DNA of 64,000 nt from Brucella pseudogrignonensis. GTDB lineage: Bacteria > Pseudomonadota > Alphaproteobacteria > Rhizobiales > Rhizobiaceae. Under the pieces are notes generated by a model. It was given only the letters and a program-made list of their open reading frames with translations, was not told the DNA's origin and made no database searches. The stretch covers positions 62,001 to 126,000 of the forward strand of contig NZ_NNRM01000052.1 in assembly GCF_002252525.1 (NCBI RefSeq). Reading direction: 5' to 3'. Made by a program: the position numbers and the translations under genes. Numbering within the stretch: position 1 is the stretch's first letter; each line of letters begins with the position of its first letter. Positions 7,995 to 17,042 of the stretch are shown here, one piece after another.

Positions 7995-9641
7995 TCAAGC
8001 GGCCGGACGTCCCGCCGCAAAATCCCAGAAGCGACCGGGCGCCGCCTCTATCAAAGATCGCGTATATTCATGCGAAGGCTTGCCAAGCACGTCGGAAGCA
8101 TTGCCCTGCTCAACAACCTGTCCGCGTTTCATCACCAAGACTTCATCGCAAATCTGCGCGGCCACTCGCAGATCGTGGGTGATGAAAATGATGGCAATGC
8201 CGGTATCGCGCTGCAATTCGGCGAGAAGTTCGAGAACCTGCGCCTGTACCGAAACGTCGAGGGCAGACACAGCCTCGTCGGCCACCAGAATGTCCGGTCG
8301 AAGGGCTACCGCACGCGCAATGGCGATACGCTGTCGCTGGCCACCGGAAAACTGATGCGGATAACGCTTCAGCGAATCCTCCGGAAGCGAAACGATCTTC
8401 AAGAGACGTTTGGCTTCAGCGACTGCCTCTTCATAAGGAACACCATAATTGACAGGGCCTTCCGTCAAGCTTTGCTCAATTGTCCAACGCGGGTTCAATG
8501 AGCGGAACGGGTCCTGAAACACGACCTGAAGCTTCTTGCGAAAAGGCTTCATTTCACGTTTCCCAAGATGCGCAATATCACGCCCGTCCACGACGATTTC
8601 ACCCTCAGTCGGTTCGATCAAACGCATGATCGAGCGGGCAACAGTGGTTTTGCCGGAACCGGATTCGCCGACAATTCCAAGTGTTCTTCCAGGCTGAAGC
8701 TCGAAGTTCACTTCATATGAAGCTTTAACTCCGGGCTTTGTGCTGAACAGTCCACCAGCTTTATAGGTCATGCCAAGGTCACGAACACGGATCACCGCTT
8801 CACGTCCCTGTGGCTCACGCGCCAGCCGCGGAATGAGGCTTGGCACTGAGCCAAGCAGGTCTTTGGTATATTGCTGCTGTGGCGATGTCAGAACCTCACG
8901 GATGGTCCCTCGTTCCACGATCTCACCGCTGCGCATGACACAGACACGATCAGCAATTTCAGCAACCACGCCCATATCATGGGTGATGAACAGCACGGCT
9001 GTTCCATGCTTCTCCTGCAATTCTGCAATAAGCGACAGGATTTGTTTTTGTGTTGTCACGTCAAGCGCGGTGGTCGGCTCATCGGCAATCAGAACCACCG
9101 GCTCCAGAATGAGTGCCATAGCGATCATGATACGTTGACGCTGTCCGCCTGAAAGCTGGTGCGGATAGCTTTGATAAATCCGCTCTACATCCGGCAGGTG
9201 TACCTGCTCCATGATGTTGATGACTTTGGCACGCTTGGCCTCTGACGAAAGGCTGGTATGAACATCCAGAACTTCCGTGATCTGCTCACCCACCCGCATA
9301 ACAGGATTAAGCGCCGTCATCGGTTCCTGAAAGATCATGGAGATACGTGTTGCACGCATCTTTTTCATGTCCGCAGCCGACAGCTTGAGCAAATCGGTGC
9401 CGTCGAGCCTGATCGCGCCTTCTTTGACCAGAAGTGCATCTTTCGGCAAGAGCCCCATTGCGGTAAGCGACGTTACCGACTTACCTGAACCGGATTCGCC
9501 CACGAGACAGACGGTCTCGCCCTTGCGAATGTCAAAGCTTACGCTACGCAGAACTGGTGTGCCGCCGGGAAGTGCCACAACAAGATTTTCGACTTCCAGA
9601 ACGACGGGTTCATGTGTGAAATCACGATTGCGCAGTTCCAT
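7995..9641 (-). CDS. Fused dual ATP-binding subunit of a peptide-type ABC transporter (DppD-DppF)
   Basis: A 548-residue protein with two complete ABC ATPase modules in tandem, equal to DppD plus DppF joined in one chain. Module one has Walker A GESGSGKS (48-55), signature HQLSGGQRQR (about 161-170) and LIADEPTTALD. Module two has Walker A GESGSGKT (324-331), signature HQFSGGQRQR and LVADEAVSALD. A proline or oligopeptide-transport C-terminal segment follows module one (YTKDLLGSVPSLIPRL). It lies 1 bp from the permease gene at 9643 and powers that transporter. The GTG/TTG question does not arise; ATG at 9641 is used. Confidence 0.93.
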   Translation of the reverse strand: MELRNRDFTHEPVVLEVENLVVALPGGTPVLRSVSFDIRKGETVCLVGESGSGKSVTSLTAMGLLPKDALLVKEGAIRLDGTDLLKLSAADMKKMRATRISMIFQEPMTALNPVMRVGEQITEVLDVHTSLSSEAKRAKVINIMEQVHLPDVERIYQSYPHQLSGGQRQRIMIAMALILEPVVLIADEPTTALDVTTQKQILSLIAELQEKHGTAVLFITHDMGVVAEIADRVCVMRSGEIVERGTIREVLTSPQQQYTKDLLGSVPSLIPRLAREPQGREAVIRVRDLGMTYKAGGLFSTKPGVKASYEVNFELQPGRTLGIVGESGSGKTTVARSIMRLIEPTEGEIVVDGRDIAHLGKREMKPFRKKLQVVFQDPFRSLNPRWTIEQSLTEGPVNYGVPYEEAVAEAKRLLKIVSLPEDSLKRYPHQFSGGQRQRIAIARAVALRPDILVADEAVSALDVSVQAQVLELLAELQRDTGIAIIFITHDLRVAAQICDEVLVMKRGQVVEQGNASDVLGKPSHEYTRSLIEAAPGRFWDFAAGRPAA

Positions 9642-9642
9642 A

Positions 9643-10527
9643 TCAGCCCTCCCGCTTTTTCAGACGTGGGTCGAGTGTATCGCGCGCTGCGTCACCCAAT
9701 AGATTGATCGACAAAACGCAGAGTGTCAGCAACAGACCCGGCCACAGCACGATCGATGGCTTGATCCGGAAAAACTGGCGACCTTCTGCCATGATGTTGC
9801 CCCAGGTCGGGATTTCCGTGCTGATACCGGCACCAAGAAACGACAGGATTGCTTCGGTCAGGATTGCCGACGCAATGATGTAAGTGCCCTGCACGATGAG
9901 CGGTGCCATCGTATTGGGCAGCAGATGCCGGAACAGAATCTTCGGTGCGCTTGAACCAAGTGCTAAAGCTGCTTCAACATACGGTTCCTCACGCGCGGTC
10001 AGAATGACAGAGCGAACCAGACGCACGACGCGGGGAATTTCGGGAATGGTGATCGCTATGATGACAGAACCAATCGATGGACCGTTGAGAGCGACCAGAG
10101 CAATCGCGATCAGGATCGATGGCATCGCCATCAAAGCATCCATCATACGCATGATGATGGCATCCGCAGTACGGAAGAAACCGGCAATAAGGCCGATGAT
10201 CACGCCAACACCAATAGATGCGGCGGCTGCCAGAAGTCCGATCAGCAGCGAAATACGGCCACCGAGGATCATGCGCGAAAACAGATCGCGACCATAATTG
10301 TCAGTTCCAAGCAGATATTCATCCGATGCAGGCTTAAGCCGCATCATGGGGTTCATGGCGAGCGGATCGTGTGGAGCAATCCACGGAGAAATGAGGGTGA
10401 GAAGCAGGATTGCACCGAGAAGAATGGCGGCAATCATTGGCCCGATACCAACGCGTGCAACGCGCGGCAGCGAGAACATGCGGAGCATCCAATGCATACC
10501 CGCTGATGTTTTTTCTGAGCGCATCAA
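9643..10527 (-). CDS. Peptide-type ABC transporter permease (DppC-like)
   Basis: A 294-residue inner-membrane permease of the DppC/OppC family. It has an N-terminal membrane segment (AAILLGAILLLTLISPWIAP), the family motif HDPLAMNP and GTDNYGRDLFSRMILGGR, and several further membrane helices. The EAA loop for ATPase contact reads EEPYVEAALALGSSAPKILFRHLLP, and LSFLGAGI follows. Its start overlaps the stop of the DppB-like gene by 4 bp, so the two permeases are translationally coupled and should form the heterodimeric channel. Confidence 0.92.
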   Translation of the reverse strand: MMRSEKTSAGMHWMLRMFSLPRVARVGIGPMIAAILLGAILLLTLISPWIAPHDPLAMNPMMRLKPASDEYLLGTDNYGRDLFSRMILGGRISLLIGLLAAAASIGVGVIIGLIAGFFRTADAIIMRMMDALMAMPSILIAIALVALNGPSIGSVIIAITIPEIPRVVRLVRSVILTAREEPYVEAALALGSSAPKILFRHLLPNTMAPLIVQGTYIIASAILTEAILSFLGAGISTEIPTWGNIMAEGRQFFRIKPSIVLWPGLLLTLCVLSINLLGDAARDTLDPRLKKREG

Positions 10528-11465
10528 TAACGAATCCTTGGGTCGAACAGAGTATAGGAAAGGTCGATCAGCAGATTGACGAACACATAAAGCGCACTTG
10601 TCAGTAGGATCATCGCCTGAATGACCGGATAATCGCGCGCGAGAACTGCATCCACCGTCAGGCGCCCGATGCCCGGGATATTGAAAATGCTCTCGGTTAC
10701 GACCACACCGGAAATCAGCAGGGCAAAGCCAGTGCCAACGATGGTCACGACCGGCACGGCTGCGTTTTTGAGCGCGTGAACGAAGAGCAGGCGGCGATCA
10801 CTCACGCCTTTGGCACGGGCGGTGCGAATATAATCTTCGCCAAGTACATCTAGCATTGCCGCACGGGTCATGCGGGCGATCAGCGCGATGTAGATCGAAG
10901 CAAGTGTAAGAGCAGGCAGGATTGCGCGCTCCAGAAAGCCACCCAAGCCTGATGAAATCGGCTTGAAGCCCTGTACCGGAAGCCAGCCAAGATTGACCGA
11001 GAAAATCAACAGTAGCACATAGCCAACAAGAAAGACCGGGACGGAAAAGCCAAGAACTGAAAAGCTCATGACAAGATAGTCTGCCCATGAACGGTGGCGC
11101 CATGCAGCAATCACACCCATTGGAATAGCGACAAGCACTGCAATGATAATGGTCAGCACAGCGATAGAGATTGTGGGGCCGATACGCTGCGAAACCATAT
11201 CGAGAACTGGTACGCCCGAAATCAGCGACACTCCGAGATCGCCCTGCATGATCTTACCCATCCAGGTGAAATACTGGGTGAGGATTGGCTCGTTAAGGCC
11301 CATGGCTTCGCGGATGCGTTCAAGCTGTTCGGTGGTGGCGGCATCGCCAGCCAGAATTGCAGCCGGATCACCCGGCGTCAGTCTCAGGAGGAGGAATACA
11401 AACACCGATACCAGCAACAAAACCGGCACGAGTGCGAAGATGCGTTTTAACAGATAGACAGCCAT
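10524..11465 (-). CDS. Peptide-type ABC transporter permease (DppB-like)
   Basis: A DppB/OppB permease of 313 residues when read from ATG at 11465 (MAVYLLKRIFALVPV). A longer frame upstream to 11510 adds a polar tail not seen in the family, so I chose the inner start. The N-terminal helix, the motif RLTPGDPA, and the EAA loop (LDVLGEDYIRTARAKGVSDRRLLFVHALKNA) are typical, as is the end YTLFDPRIRY. It follows the binding-protein gene after two hairpins and overlaps DppC by 4 bp. Substrate is presumably a peptide or acylated peptide handled by the operon's hydrolases. Confidence 0.92.
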   Translation of the reverse strand: MAVYLLKRIFALVPVLLLVSVFVFLLLRLTPGDPAAILAGDAATTEQLERIREAMGLNEPILTQYFTWMGKIMQGDLGVSLISGVPVLDMVSQRIGPTISIAVLTIIIAVLVAIPMGVIAAWRHRSWADYLVMSFSVLGFSVPVFLVGYVLLLIFSVNLGWLPVQGFKPISSGLGGFLERAILPALTLASIYIALIARMTRAAMLDVLGEDYIRTARAKGVSDRRLLFVHALKNAAVPVVTIVGTGFALLISGVVVTESIFNIPGIGRLTVDAVLARDYPVIQAMILLTSALYVFVNLLIDLSYTLFDPRIRY

Positions 11466-11483
11466 ATGCGCGTCCCGCTTGAG

Positions 11484-11546
11484 GTGGGACCGACAGAGCG
11501 TCGGACCCACGTTGAACTGGGAGCTATCGCACTAAGCGCGATAGCT
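11484..11546 (-). other. Two tandem intercistronic hairpins after the binding-protein gene
   Basis: Between the binding-protein stop (11556) and the dppB start (11465) are two stem-loops. One is AGCTATCGC-N7-GCGATAGCT (11522-11546). The other is GTGGGACCGAC-AGAGC-GTCGGACCCAC (11484-11510), with a single A-A mismatch. There is no T-run. Such structures commonly stabilise the upstream binding-protein message or cause partial termination; that role here is inferred. Confidence 0.65.
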
Positions 11547-11555
11547 GCGGGCGGA

Positions 11556-13163
11556 TTACTCTTCGGTCTTTTTCACATTCCAGAAGACCGGAACAGGCGA
11601 ACCAAGCATATCGACGACATTGGTTCTGCGGCCCTGCGGCGGGTTATATTCACCCAGCGGAATGTAGAGAACATTTTCCAGTGTCTGAGCTTGTATCTTC
11701 TCTACCGCAGCTTTCTGCTCCTCAGGCGTCTTGGCCGCGATATATTCCTTTTTCAGGGCTTCAATCTTCTCGTCTTCCGGCCAGCCAAACCAGGCCTGAT
11801 CTCCACGACCATTGAGCATGACCGAATTCAAAGGTGTTGCAATTTCTGGAATCTGCCAGTTGGTGAAGAACATATTCCAGCCGCCCTTTGCAGGCTCATC
11901 TTTCGATGCGCGGCGACCGACAAGGGTTTGCCAGTCCATTGGCTGCATATCGACCGTAAAGCCAGCTGCCCGCAGTTGTTGAGCTGCAACAACTGGCTGC
12001 GGTGACAGACTGGACACGTCAGTTGGCTGCATCAGGACAACCGGCTTACCATCATAGCCAGCCTTCTTAAGAAGCTCTTTTGCTTCTTCGATATTGCCCT
12101 TTGCTACAAGGCTTTCAGAGCCGACATCTGTGGCGTTCGGGGTGCCGCAACCAAAAATCGCACCACAAACCTTATAGTAATTTGGATCAGCCATCAGAGC
12201 TGCCAGCACTGGCTCCTGCGACATGGCAAGGAACGCTGCGCGGCGAATATCCGGATTATCAAAAGGCGGATGCTTGAAATTGAGGCGGCCCATGGTCTGA
12301 TAGCCAAGCGGATCGCGCTGCTCCAGAACGACTGTGTCATCGCCTTCAAAAAGCGGCACAAGATCAACCGGAACCTGCTCGATATAGTCGATTTCACCAC
12401 TTGTCAGCGCATTCGAAGCCGTCTGAGCATCGGTCATCGTGACCCAACGCACCTTATCGACGTTGACGACCTTACCGCCTGCCATCCAGCTCGCTGGCTC
12501 GCTGCGCGGTACATAATCTTCATTCTTGATGTAAGTCACGCCGACGCCCGGCTGGAACTCGGCAGGTACGAACTTGAACGGTCCCGAACCAATATGTTCG
12601 GTGATTGCAGTATCAGCAGGCGTTGCCGCGATACGCGCTGGCATAATGAATGGAGGTAATGCGGACTGCTTGGCAATCGTATCGAGGAACGGTGCAAAAG
12701 GTTCCTTTAGCGTCCAGACGATTGTTTTATCGTCGTTTGCTTTGAGCGAATCTGTGATGTCCATGATCAGCTGGCCGCCGGTATCGCGCTTGGCCCAGCG
12801 TTCAAGCGAAGCGACAACGTCAGTAGCCGTTACCGGCGCACCATCATGAAATTTGAGACCATCGCGTAAGGTGAATGTATAGGTCTTACCGTCATCTGAG
12901 ACGGTCCACTCTGCCATTTGCGGCTGAGGTTTGAAGTTTTCATCAACGGCAATCAGCACGTCATAAATCATATAGGCATGATCGCGCGTAATGTGAGCGG
13001 TAGTGATTACCGGGTCGAGCATACGCAGATCCGAGTGCATAACAGCAGTTAGTGTTGTTTCTGCTGCGGCTTGGCCAGCACTGAGCGCAATCAGCGAAGC
13101 GGCAATGCCATATTTAAGTTTGCGGAGGATAGGCCCAGTGTGTGGTGGTTTAAAAAACGTCAT
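11556..13163 (-). CDS. Peptide-type ABC transporter substrate-binding protein (DppA-like, SBP family 5)
   Basis: A 535-residue extracytoplasmic solute-binding protein family 5 member, read from ATG at 13163, which has an AGAGGAA ribosome site. A longer frame to 13226 is less likely. The signal peptide runs to about residue 34 (hydrophobic IAASLIALSAGQAAA, cleavage before ETT). Family-5 pattern: RMLDPVITTA near the mature N-terminus, YTFTLRDGLKFHDGAPVTATDVVASLERW, then IGSGPFKFVPAEF, and a C-terminal half with PDIRRAAFLAMSQ. It binds the substrate in the periplasm for the permeases at 9643-11465. It sits between the M81 gene and the permeases in the same operon. Confidence 0.92.
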   Translation of the reverse strand: MTFFKPPHTGPILRKLKYGIAASLIALSAGQAAAETTLTAVMHSDLRMLDPVITTAHITRDHAYMIYDVLIAVDENFKPQPQMAEWTVSDDGKTYTFTLRDGLKFHDGAPVTATDVVASLERWAKRDTGGQLIMDITDSLKANDDKTIVWTLKEPFAPFLDTIAKQSALPPFIMPARIAATPADTAITEHIGSGPFKFVPAEFQPGVGVTYIKNEDYVPRSEPASWMAGGKVVNVDKVRWVTMTDAQTASNALTSGEIDYIEQVPVDLVPLFEGDDTVVLEQRDPLGYQTMGRLNFKHPPFDNPDIRRAAFLAMSQEPVLAALMADPNYYKVCGAIFGCGTPNATDVGSESLVAKGNIEEAKELLKKAGYDGKPVVLMQPTDVSSLSPQPVVAAQQLRAAGFTVDMQPMDWQTLVGRRASKDEPAKGGWNMFFTNWQIPEIATPLNSVMLNGRGDQAWFGWPEDEKIEALKKEYIAAKTPEEQKAAVEKIQAQTLENVLYIPLGEYNPPQGRRTNVVDMLGSPVPVFWNVKKTEE

Positions 13164-13197
13164 ATACTTGGTTCCTCTGAAGGTTGTTATTATTGTT

Positions 13198-14691
13198 TTA
13201 TTTGAATGTGTCTCCCAGCGGCTCAAGCCGGATGCCTGAACGCAAATTCTTCCACGTCAATTGTGCAGGGCTGAGAGGCATTGCGCCGGGAGCGGTGCAA
13301 ACGAGAAGCTTTTCGGCGATTGGTGCAAAATCCGCCCTGAAATGTACCGAACTTTTATTGACCAGAATGGCTTCCTGTTCAGGCTCGATACCAACCATGC
13401 GATAAAGCGCACGATCCGCCATCTGCGCCAGATTTGTGGTCACGACAACCCGCGTTCCGCCGAGCCGCAAACAAGCGGATGGTCCCATGTCGAGCCATGT
13501 TCCGCCATAATAGGGACCAGTTGCATGTGCCTTGCCGTCGGACAGTTTTTCAACGATGAACTTTGCTCGATAGGGCTTATCACCTGCAATACCCGACTTG
13601 CCGCCGAGTGCGATTTCAACTTCCGCACCCTCACCTGCCTGATGTGCAATCTTTGCTGCTTCTGCGTCGTGAATACAGCCGATGGCAGCGCGTTCCGCGC
13701 CACCAGAAACGAGTGCGCGTAGCATTCCTGTGGTATCTGAACTACCACCCGCACCGGGATTATCCTGTGTATCAGCAATGACGATCGGACGGCTTGCATC
13801 GCGGGAAAGCTCAATGGCTTTCGCAACGCCTTCTTCAGGCTGATAGGCTGTGCCCGCAAAGGCAGGCTCTGCCGCAGACAGGGCTGCCATGATCTCATCG
13901 GCACAGGCTTCAACCGCCTGGCCGTTCCAGCCATAGGCAAAGACTGAGGGGCCGCATTCGGCAAAATCAGCCGCAGGAAAGCCCATGAACAGCGAAGCCG
14001 TCAGTACATTTTCCGGCAGATCAATGGTCATGCCGTAAAGGCCTTTGGCAGGCTGTTCATCTGTGCACTGCCACGCAATCGGAATGAGATAATCACCTTG
14101 TCGCATTGCCTTATGCCAGCCATGAGGCTTGTCCATCAGCGCCTGCAACGCATCCGCCGCACGATAACCGGTTTCGGCCATATCGATATGCGGATAGGTG
14201 CGGAAGCCAACCATGACATCTGCATGGTCGAACATGCGCTTTGTGATATTGCCATGCAGATCCAGCGCTACTGATAGCGGCTCACTTGGGCGCACCGCAC
14301 GCACACGTTCCAGAAGTTCGCCTTCTCCATCATCGATGTGCTCGGCAACCATGGCGCCATGAAGGTCGATGAAGATACCATCAAGCGGACCGCATCCCTT
14401 TAAGCCTTCGACAATCTCAGAGACGATTGTTTCATAAGCGTCCTTTGTGACAGGAGCGGAAGGAATGGCGCCAGCCCATAGGATTGGCACAATTTCCCAG
14501 CCCGCTTCATGCGCAAATTTCAGCGCCCCGGCGATACCAAGATTGACGTTCTGCGCATTTTTGAAAATCGCGTCACCGCGCGAAAGCGGGATATATCCGC
14601 CACCCTGAACGAACGCTGCCAATGTTGCTGGAGTTGCAGCAAAAGTGTTCGTTTCATGCAAAAAGCCAGCTACAGCCACGCGTTTTGACAC
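13198..14691 (-). CDS. M81-family metallopeptidase (MlrC/DUF1485)
   Basis: A 497-residue member of the family of MlrC, the zinc peptidase known from degradation of linearised microcystin. Candidate metal motifs are visible: HETNTF at residues 12-17, IDLHGAM, LDLHGN and TYPHID. The middle domain has the family stretch ADTQDNPGAGGSSDTTG. There is no signal peptide, so it is cytoplasmic. It is the first gene of the minus-strand operon that continues with the binding protein, DppBC, DppDF, two M20 hydrolases and the S45 acylase, and it is divergent from an IclR regulator. The context suggests cleavage of an imported peptide with unusual residues, but the true substrate is unknown. Confidence 0.88.
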   Translation of the reverse strand: MSKRVAVAGFLHETNTFAATPATLAAFVQGGGYIPLSRGDAIFKNAQNVNLGIAGALKFAHEAGWEIVPILWAGAIPSAPVTKDAYETIVSEIVEGLKGCGPLDGIFIDLHGAMVAEHIDDGEGELLERVRAVRPSEPLSVALDLHGNITKRMFDHADVMVGFRTYPHIDMAETGYRAADALQALMDKPHGWHKAMRQGDYLIPIAWQCTDEQPAKGLYGMTIDLPENVLTASLFMGFPAADFAECGPSVFAYGWNGQAVEACADEIMAALSAAEPAFAGTAYQPEEGVAKAIELSRDASRPIVIADTQDNPGAGGSSDTTGMLRALVSGGAERAAIGCIHDAEAAKIAHQAGEGAEVEIALGGKSGIAGDKPYRAKFIVEKLSDGKAHATGPYYGGTWLDMGPSACLRLGGTRVVVTTNLAQMADRALYRMVGIEPEQEAILVNKSSVHFRADFAPIAEKLLVCTAPGAMPLSPAQLTWKNLRSGIRLEPLGDTFK

Positions 14692-14735
14692 GAGCGTACT
14701 CCCATTTTCCTGATTTGCCCCCTCGGGCTATTACG

Positions 14736-14754
14736 TGTATCTGTCAGCGATACA
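14736..14754. promoter_or_regulatory. Inverted repeat in the M81/IclR divergent promoter region
   Basis: TGTATC-N7-GATACA lies midway between the divergent starts at 14691 and 14830. Its position makes it a candidate binding site for the IclR protein encoded next to it, controlling the peptide operon. No regulator-specific consensus can be confirmed from one site. Confidence 0.45.
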
Positions 14755-14829
14755 TCTATATTGATTTTTTATGATAGGGACCAACTTTGACGCTTGTCAA
14801 TCATTGAATCTGGATTAAAGCTTTTTCTC

Positions 14830-15666
14830 ATGAACACATTTCGAGACCTGCGCGGCATATCCACTTTCGACCCGGATGAAGCAGACGCCTTCGCGGATGA
14901 TCCGCTATTCTTGCGGTCAGTCGCGCGAACGGTAGCGGTGATGTCAGCATTTCAAACTGCACGACATCCCCTGTCGCTGAGCCAGGTAGCCGGTGCTGCT
15001 GGCATTGATCGAAGTGCTGCACAAAGAATTGTCCATACGCTGCTCAAGCTGAATATGCTGGCGCGAGACCCGGACGATCGCGGTTATCTGCCGGGCTTGC
15101 GCACTCTCGATATGACCCACGATCTTTTGCGACTCAACCCCATGTTGCAGCGTGCAAATCCTGTTATGTTGGAACTACGGCGACGTGTCAGTGAGCGTGT
15201 TGATCTATCGCTTTTCGATGATGTGCGCGTGATCTACGCACTGCGTATGCCCTCCAAACATGAGGTGTTCAGCGCGACGATTGTTGGGAATGCTGTGCCG
15301 ACTTACTGCACCGCAGGTGGCGTGGCGATACTTTCGCGCCTGTCGGACGAAATTATTGCCGATATCGTCAGCCGCTCTGATCTTACCCCATTTACGCAGC
15401 ACACCGTTCGCGATTTGGAAGGTGTGATGGAATACGTACGCGCCACACGTGAACGCGGACACTCACTGTTGTGTAAACAATTGCTCAATCATGAAGTGGT
15501 CATCGGTGCCCCAATCATGGATTGGAGAGGCACGCCCGTTGGTGCAATCCATGTGGCGGGAAGCCTTCAAGAATGGACTGCTGAAGGCTTTAGCGATAGT
15601 TTTGGGCCACTGATCCAAAATGCTGCGCAGACAATTTCGGAGAAATCGTCTCCCTCCGGTAAGTGA
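14830..15666 (+). CDS. IclR-family transcriptional regulator
   Basis: A 278-residue regulator when read from ATG at 14830 (MNTFRDLRGIST). A TTG 36 bases upstream would add 12 residues and cannot be excluded, since neither start has a clear ribosome site. The N-terminal winged helix reads LSLSQVAGAAGIDRSAAQRIVHTLLKLNML. The C-terminal effector domain of the family follows (NPVMLELRRRVSERVDLSLFDD, then CTAGGVAILSRLSDE and VIGAPIMDWRGTPVGAIHVAG). It is divergent from the peptide operon and is the obvious candidate controller of it. Confidence 0.9.
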   Translation: MNTFRDLRGISTFDPDEADAFADDPLFLRSVARTVAVMSAFQTARHPLSLSQVAGAAGIDRSAAQRIVHTLLKLNMLARDPDDRGYLPGLRTLDMTHDLLRLNPMLQRANPVMLELRRRVSERVDLSLFDDVRVIYALRMPSKHEVFSATIVGNAVPTYCTAGGVAILSRLSDEIIADIVSRSDLTPFTQHTVRDLEGVMEYVRATRERGHSLLCKQLLNHEVVIGAPIMDWRGTPVGAIHVAGSLQEWTAEGFSDSFGPLIQNAAQTISEKSSPSGK

Positions 15667-15699
15667 CGCATCGACGCTGATTGAAAGCTTTACCGAACA

Positions 15700-15728
15700 A
15701 AAATGCCGGGCTTTTAGCCCGGCATTTT
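15700..15728. terminator. Bidirectional rho-independent terminator
   Basis: A perfect 12-bp stem, AAAATGCCGGGC / GCCCGGCATTTT, with the loop TTTTA lies between the convergent stops of the IclR gene (15666) and the MHS transporter gene (15735). A-rich and T-rich flanks on both sides let it end transcription in both directions. Confidence 0.93.
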
Positions 15729-15734
15729 CATCTA

Positions 15735-17042
15735 TTAGTCTTCCTTGATCAGGCTGTCTTTGCTGGTATCGCGCATCCGAAGATAAACGATCAGCGAAAT
15801 ACCGATCATGACAGTGACGTACCAGTAAAAGCCGCGTTCCCAGCCGCCATTCTTAAAGCTCAGCGCAACATATTCAGCCGTTCCGCCAAACAATGTGTTG
15901 GCGAGAGCATAAGGCAGCGCCACGCCAAGTGCGCGGATATGAGCCGGGAAGAGTTCAGCTTTCACCACCGCATTGATCGAGGTGTAACCCGTAACAATGA
16001 TCAACGCGCCCATGACCAGCAAACCAGCGATGATCGGATCACGCGTCTGCTCAAGCGTCGAGAAGATCGGATATGTGAACAACACACCCGCTGCACCAAA
16101 AGCAACCATCAGCGGCTTACGGCCAATCTTGTCGGAAAGAGCACCCGCGATCGGTTGCAGGCACATGAAGATGAACAGTGTGATTGCGTTGATCTGGCTG
16201 GCGATTTCACGGCTGAAACCGGACGTGTTGACGAGAAACTTCTGCATGTAGATCGAGTACGCATAGAAAGCGAGCGTGCCACCGGCGGTCAGAAGCATGA
16301 CCAGCGCGGTTTCCTTCGGGTGATACTTGATCAGCGTCCAGAAGCCCGACTTTGGTGCATCCTTGGTTTTTGCGTTCTTGAAGCTTTCGGTTTCAGCAAG
16401 GCCGCGACGCAGCCAGAAAACGACAACTGCAAGCAGTGCACCAATGAAGAAAGGAATACGCCAGCCCCAGGATTCGAGCGCCGACGTTTCCATCGTGCTC
16501 TGAAGCACGATCAACAACAGAATTGCCAGAAGCTGACCGGAAATAAGCGTCACATACTGGAAAGACGAGAAGAAACCACGGCGGCTCTTGCCAGCCATTT
16601 CGGACAGATAAGTCGCGCTCGCACCATATTCACCGCCAACCGACAGGCCCTGCATCAAACGTGCAAGTACCAGAAGAGCCGGAGCGACAAGACCGATGGT
16701 TTCGTAACCGGGGGTCACTGCAATAATGAGCGAACCCGCGCACATCAGCGTAACGGATAGAGCCAGACCCGCTTTACGACCCTTGCGATCGGCATAAATA
16801 CCCATGATCCACGCACCAATCGGGCGCATGATGAAGCCAACGGCAAAAACTGCGGCAGCACTCAGAAGCTGCGCAGTCTGACTTTCCGACGGAAAGAAAT
16901 GCGGCGCAAAATAAAGAGTAAAAGCTGCATAAACATACCAGTCGAACCATTCGACAAGATTACCGGTCGATCCGCCGATGATGGATTTGAGCCGGCTATT
17001 GGTGCTTTGCGCATCACTCCGTTCGGATGTTATTGAGACCAT
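15735..17042 (-). CDS. MHS-family MFS transporter (alpha-ketoglutarate/dicarboxylate permease-like)
   Basis: A 435-residue, 12-helix major facilitator of the metabolite:H+ symporter (MHS) group that includes KgtP, ProP and ShiA. The group signature is at the N-terminus: GGSTGNLVEWFDWYVYA, about residues 23-39, followed by FAVGFIMRPIGAWIMGIYADRKGRK, the conserved loop 2-3 motif. GGEYGASATYLSEMA is also typical. It would import an organic acid or zwitterion with protons. Start ATG 17042 has a strong AAGGAG. It is divergent from a DctB/DctD-like pair, which points to an organic acid such as a C4- or C5-dicarboxylate as inducer and substrate. This is inference from context. Confidence 0.9.
   Translation of the reverse strand: MVSITSERSDAQSTNSRLKSIIGGSTGNLVEWFDWYVYAAFTLYFAPHFFPSESQTAQLLSAAAVFAVGFIMRPIGAWIMGIYADRKGRKAGLALSVTLMCAGSLIIAVTPGYETIGLVAPALLVLARLMQGLSVGGEYGASATYLSEMAGKSRRGFFSSFQYVTLISGQLLAILLLIVLQSTMETSALESWGWRIPFFIGALLAVVVFWLRRGLAETESFKNAKTKDAPKSGFWTLIKYHPKETALVMLLTAGGTLAFYAYSIYMQKFLVNTSGFSREIASQINAITLFIFMCLQPIAGALSDKIGRKPLMVAFGAAGVLFTYPIFSTLEQTRDPIIAGLLVMGALIIVTGYTSINAVVKAELFPAHIRALGVALPYALANTLFGGTAEYVALSFKNGGWERGFYWYVTVMIGISLIVYLRMRDTSKDSLIKED

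Noticed and set aside
15681-16760. Plus-strand 359-codon frame opposite the MHS transporter
   Set aside because: It begins inside the terminator region and is antisense to an obvious 12-helix transporter; its product is rich in Arg, His and Gln as expected for a shadow frame.
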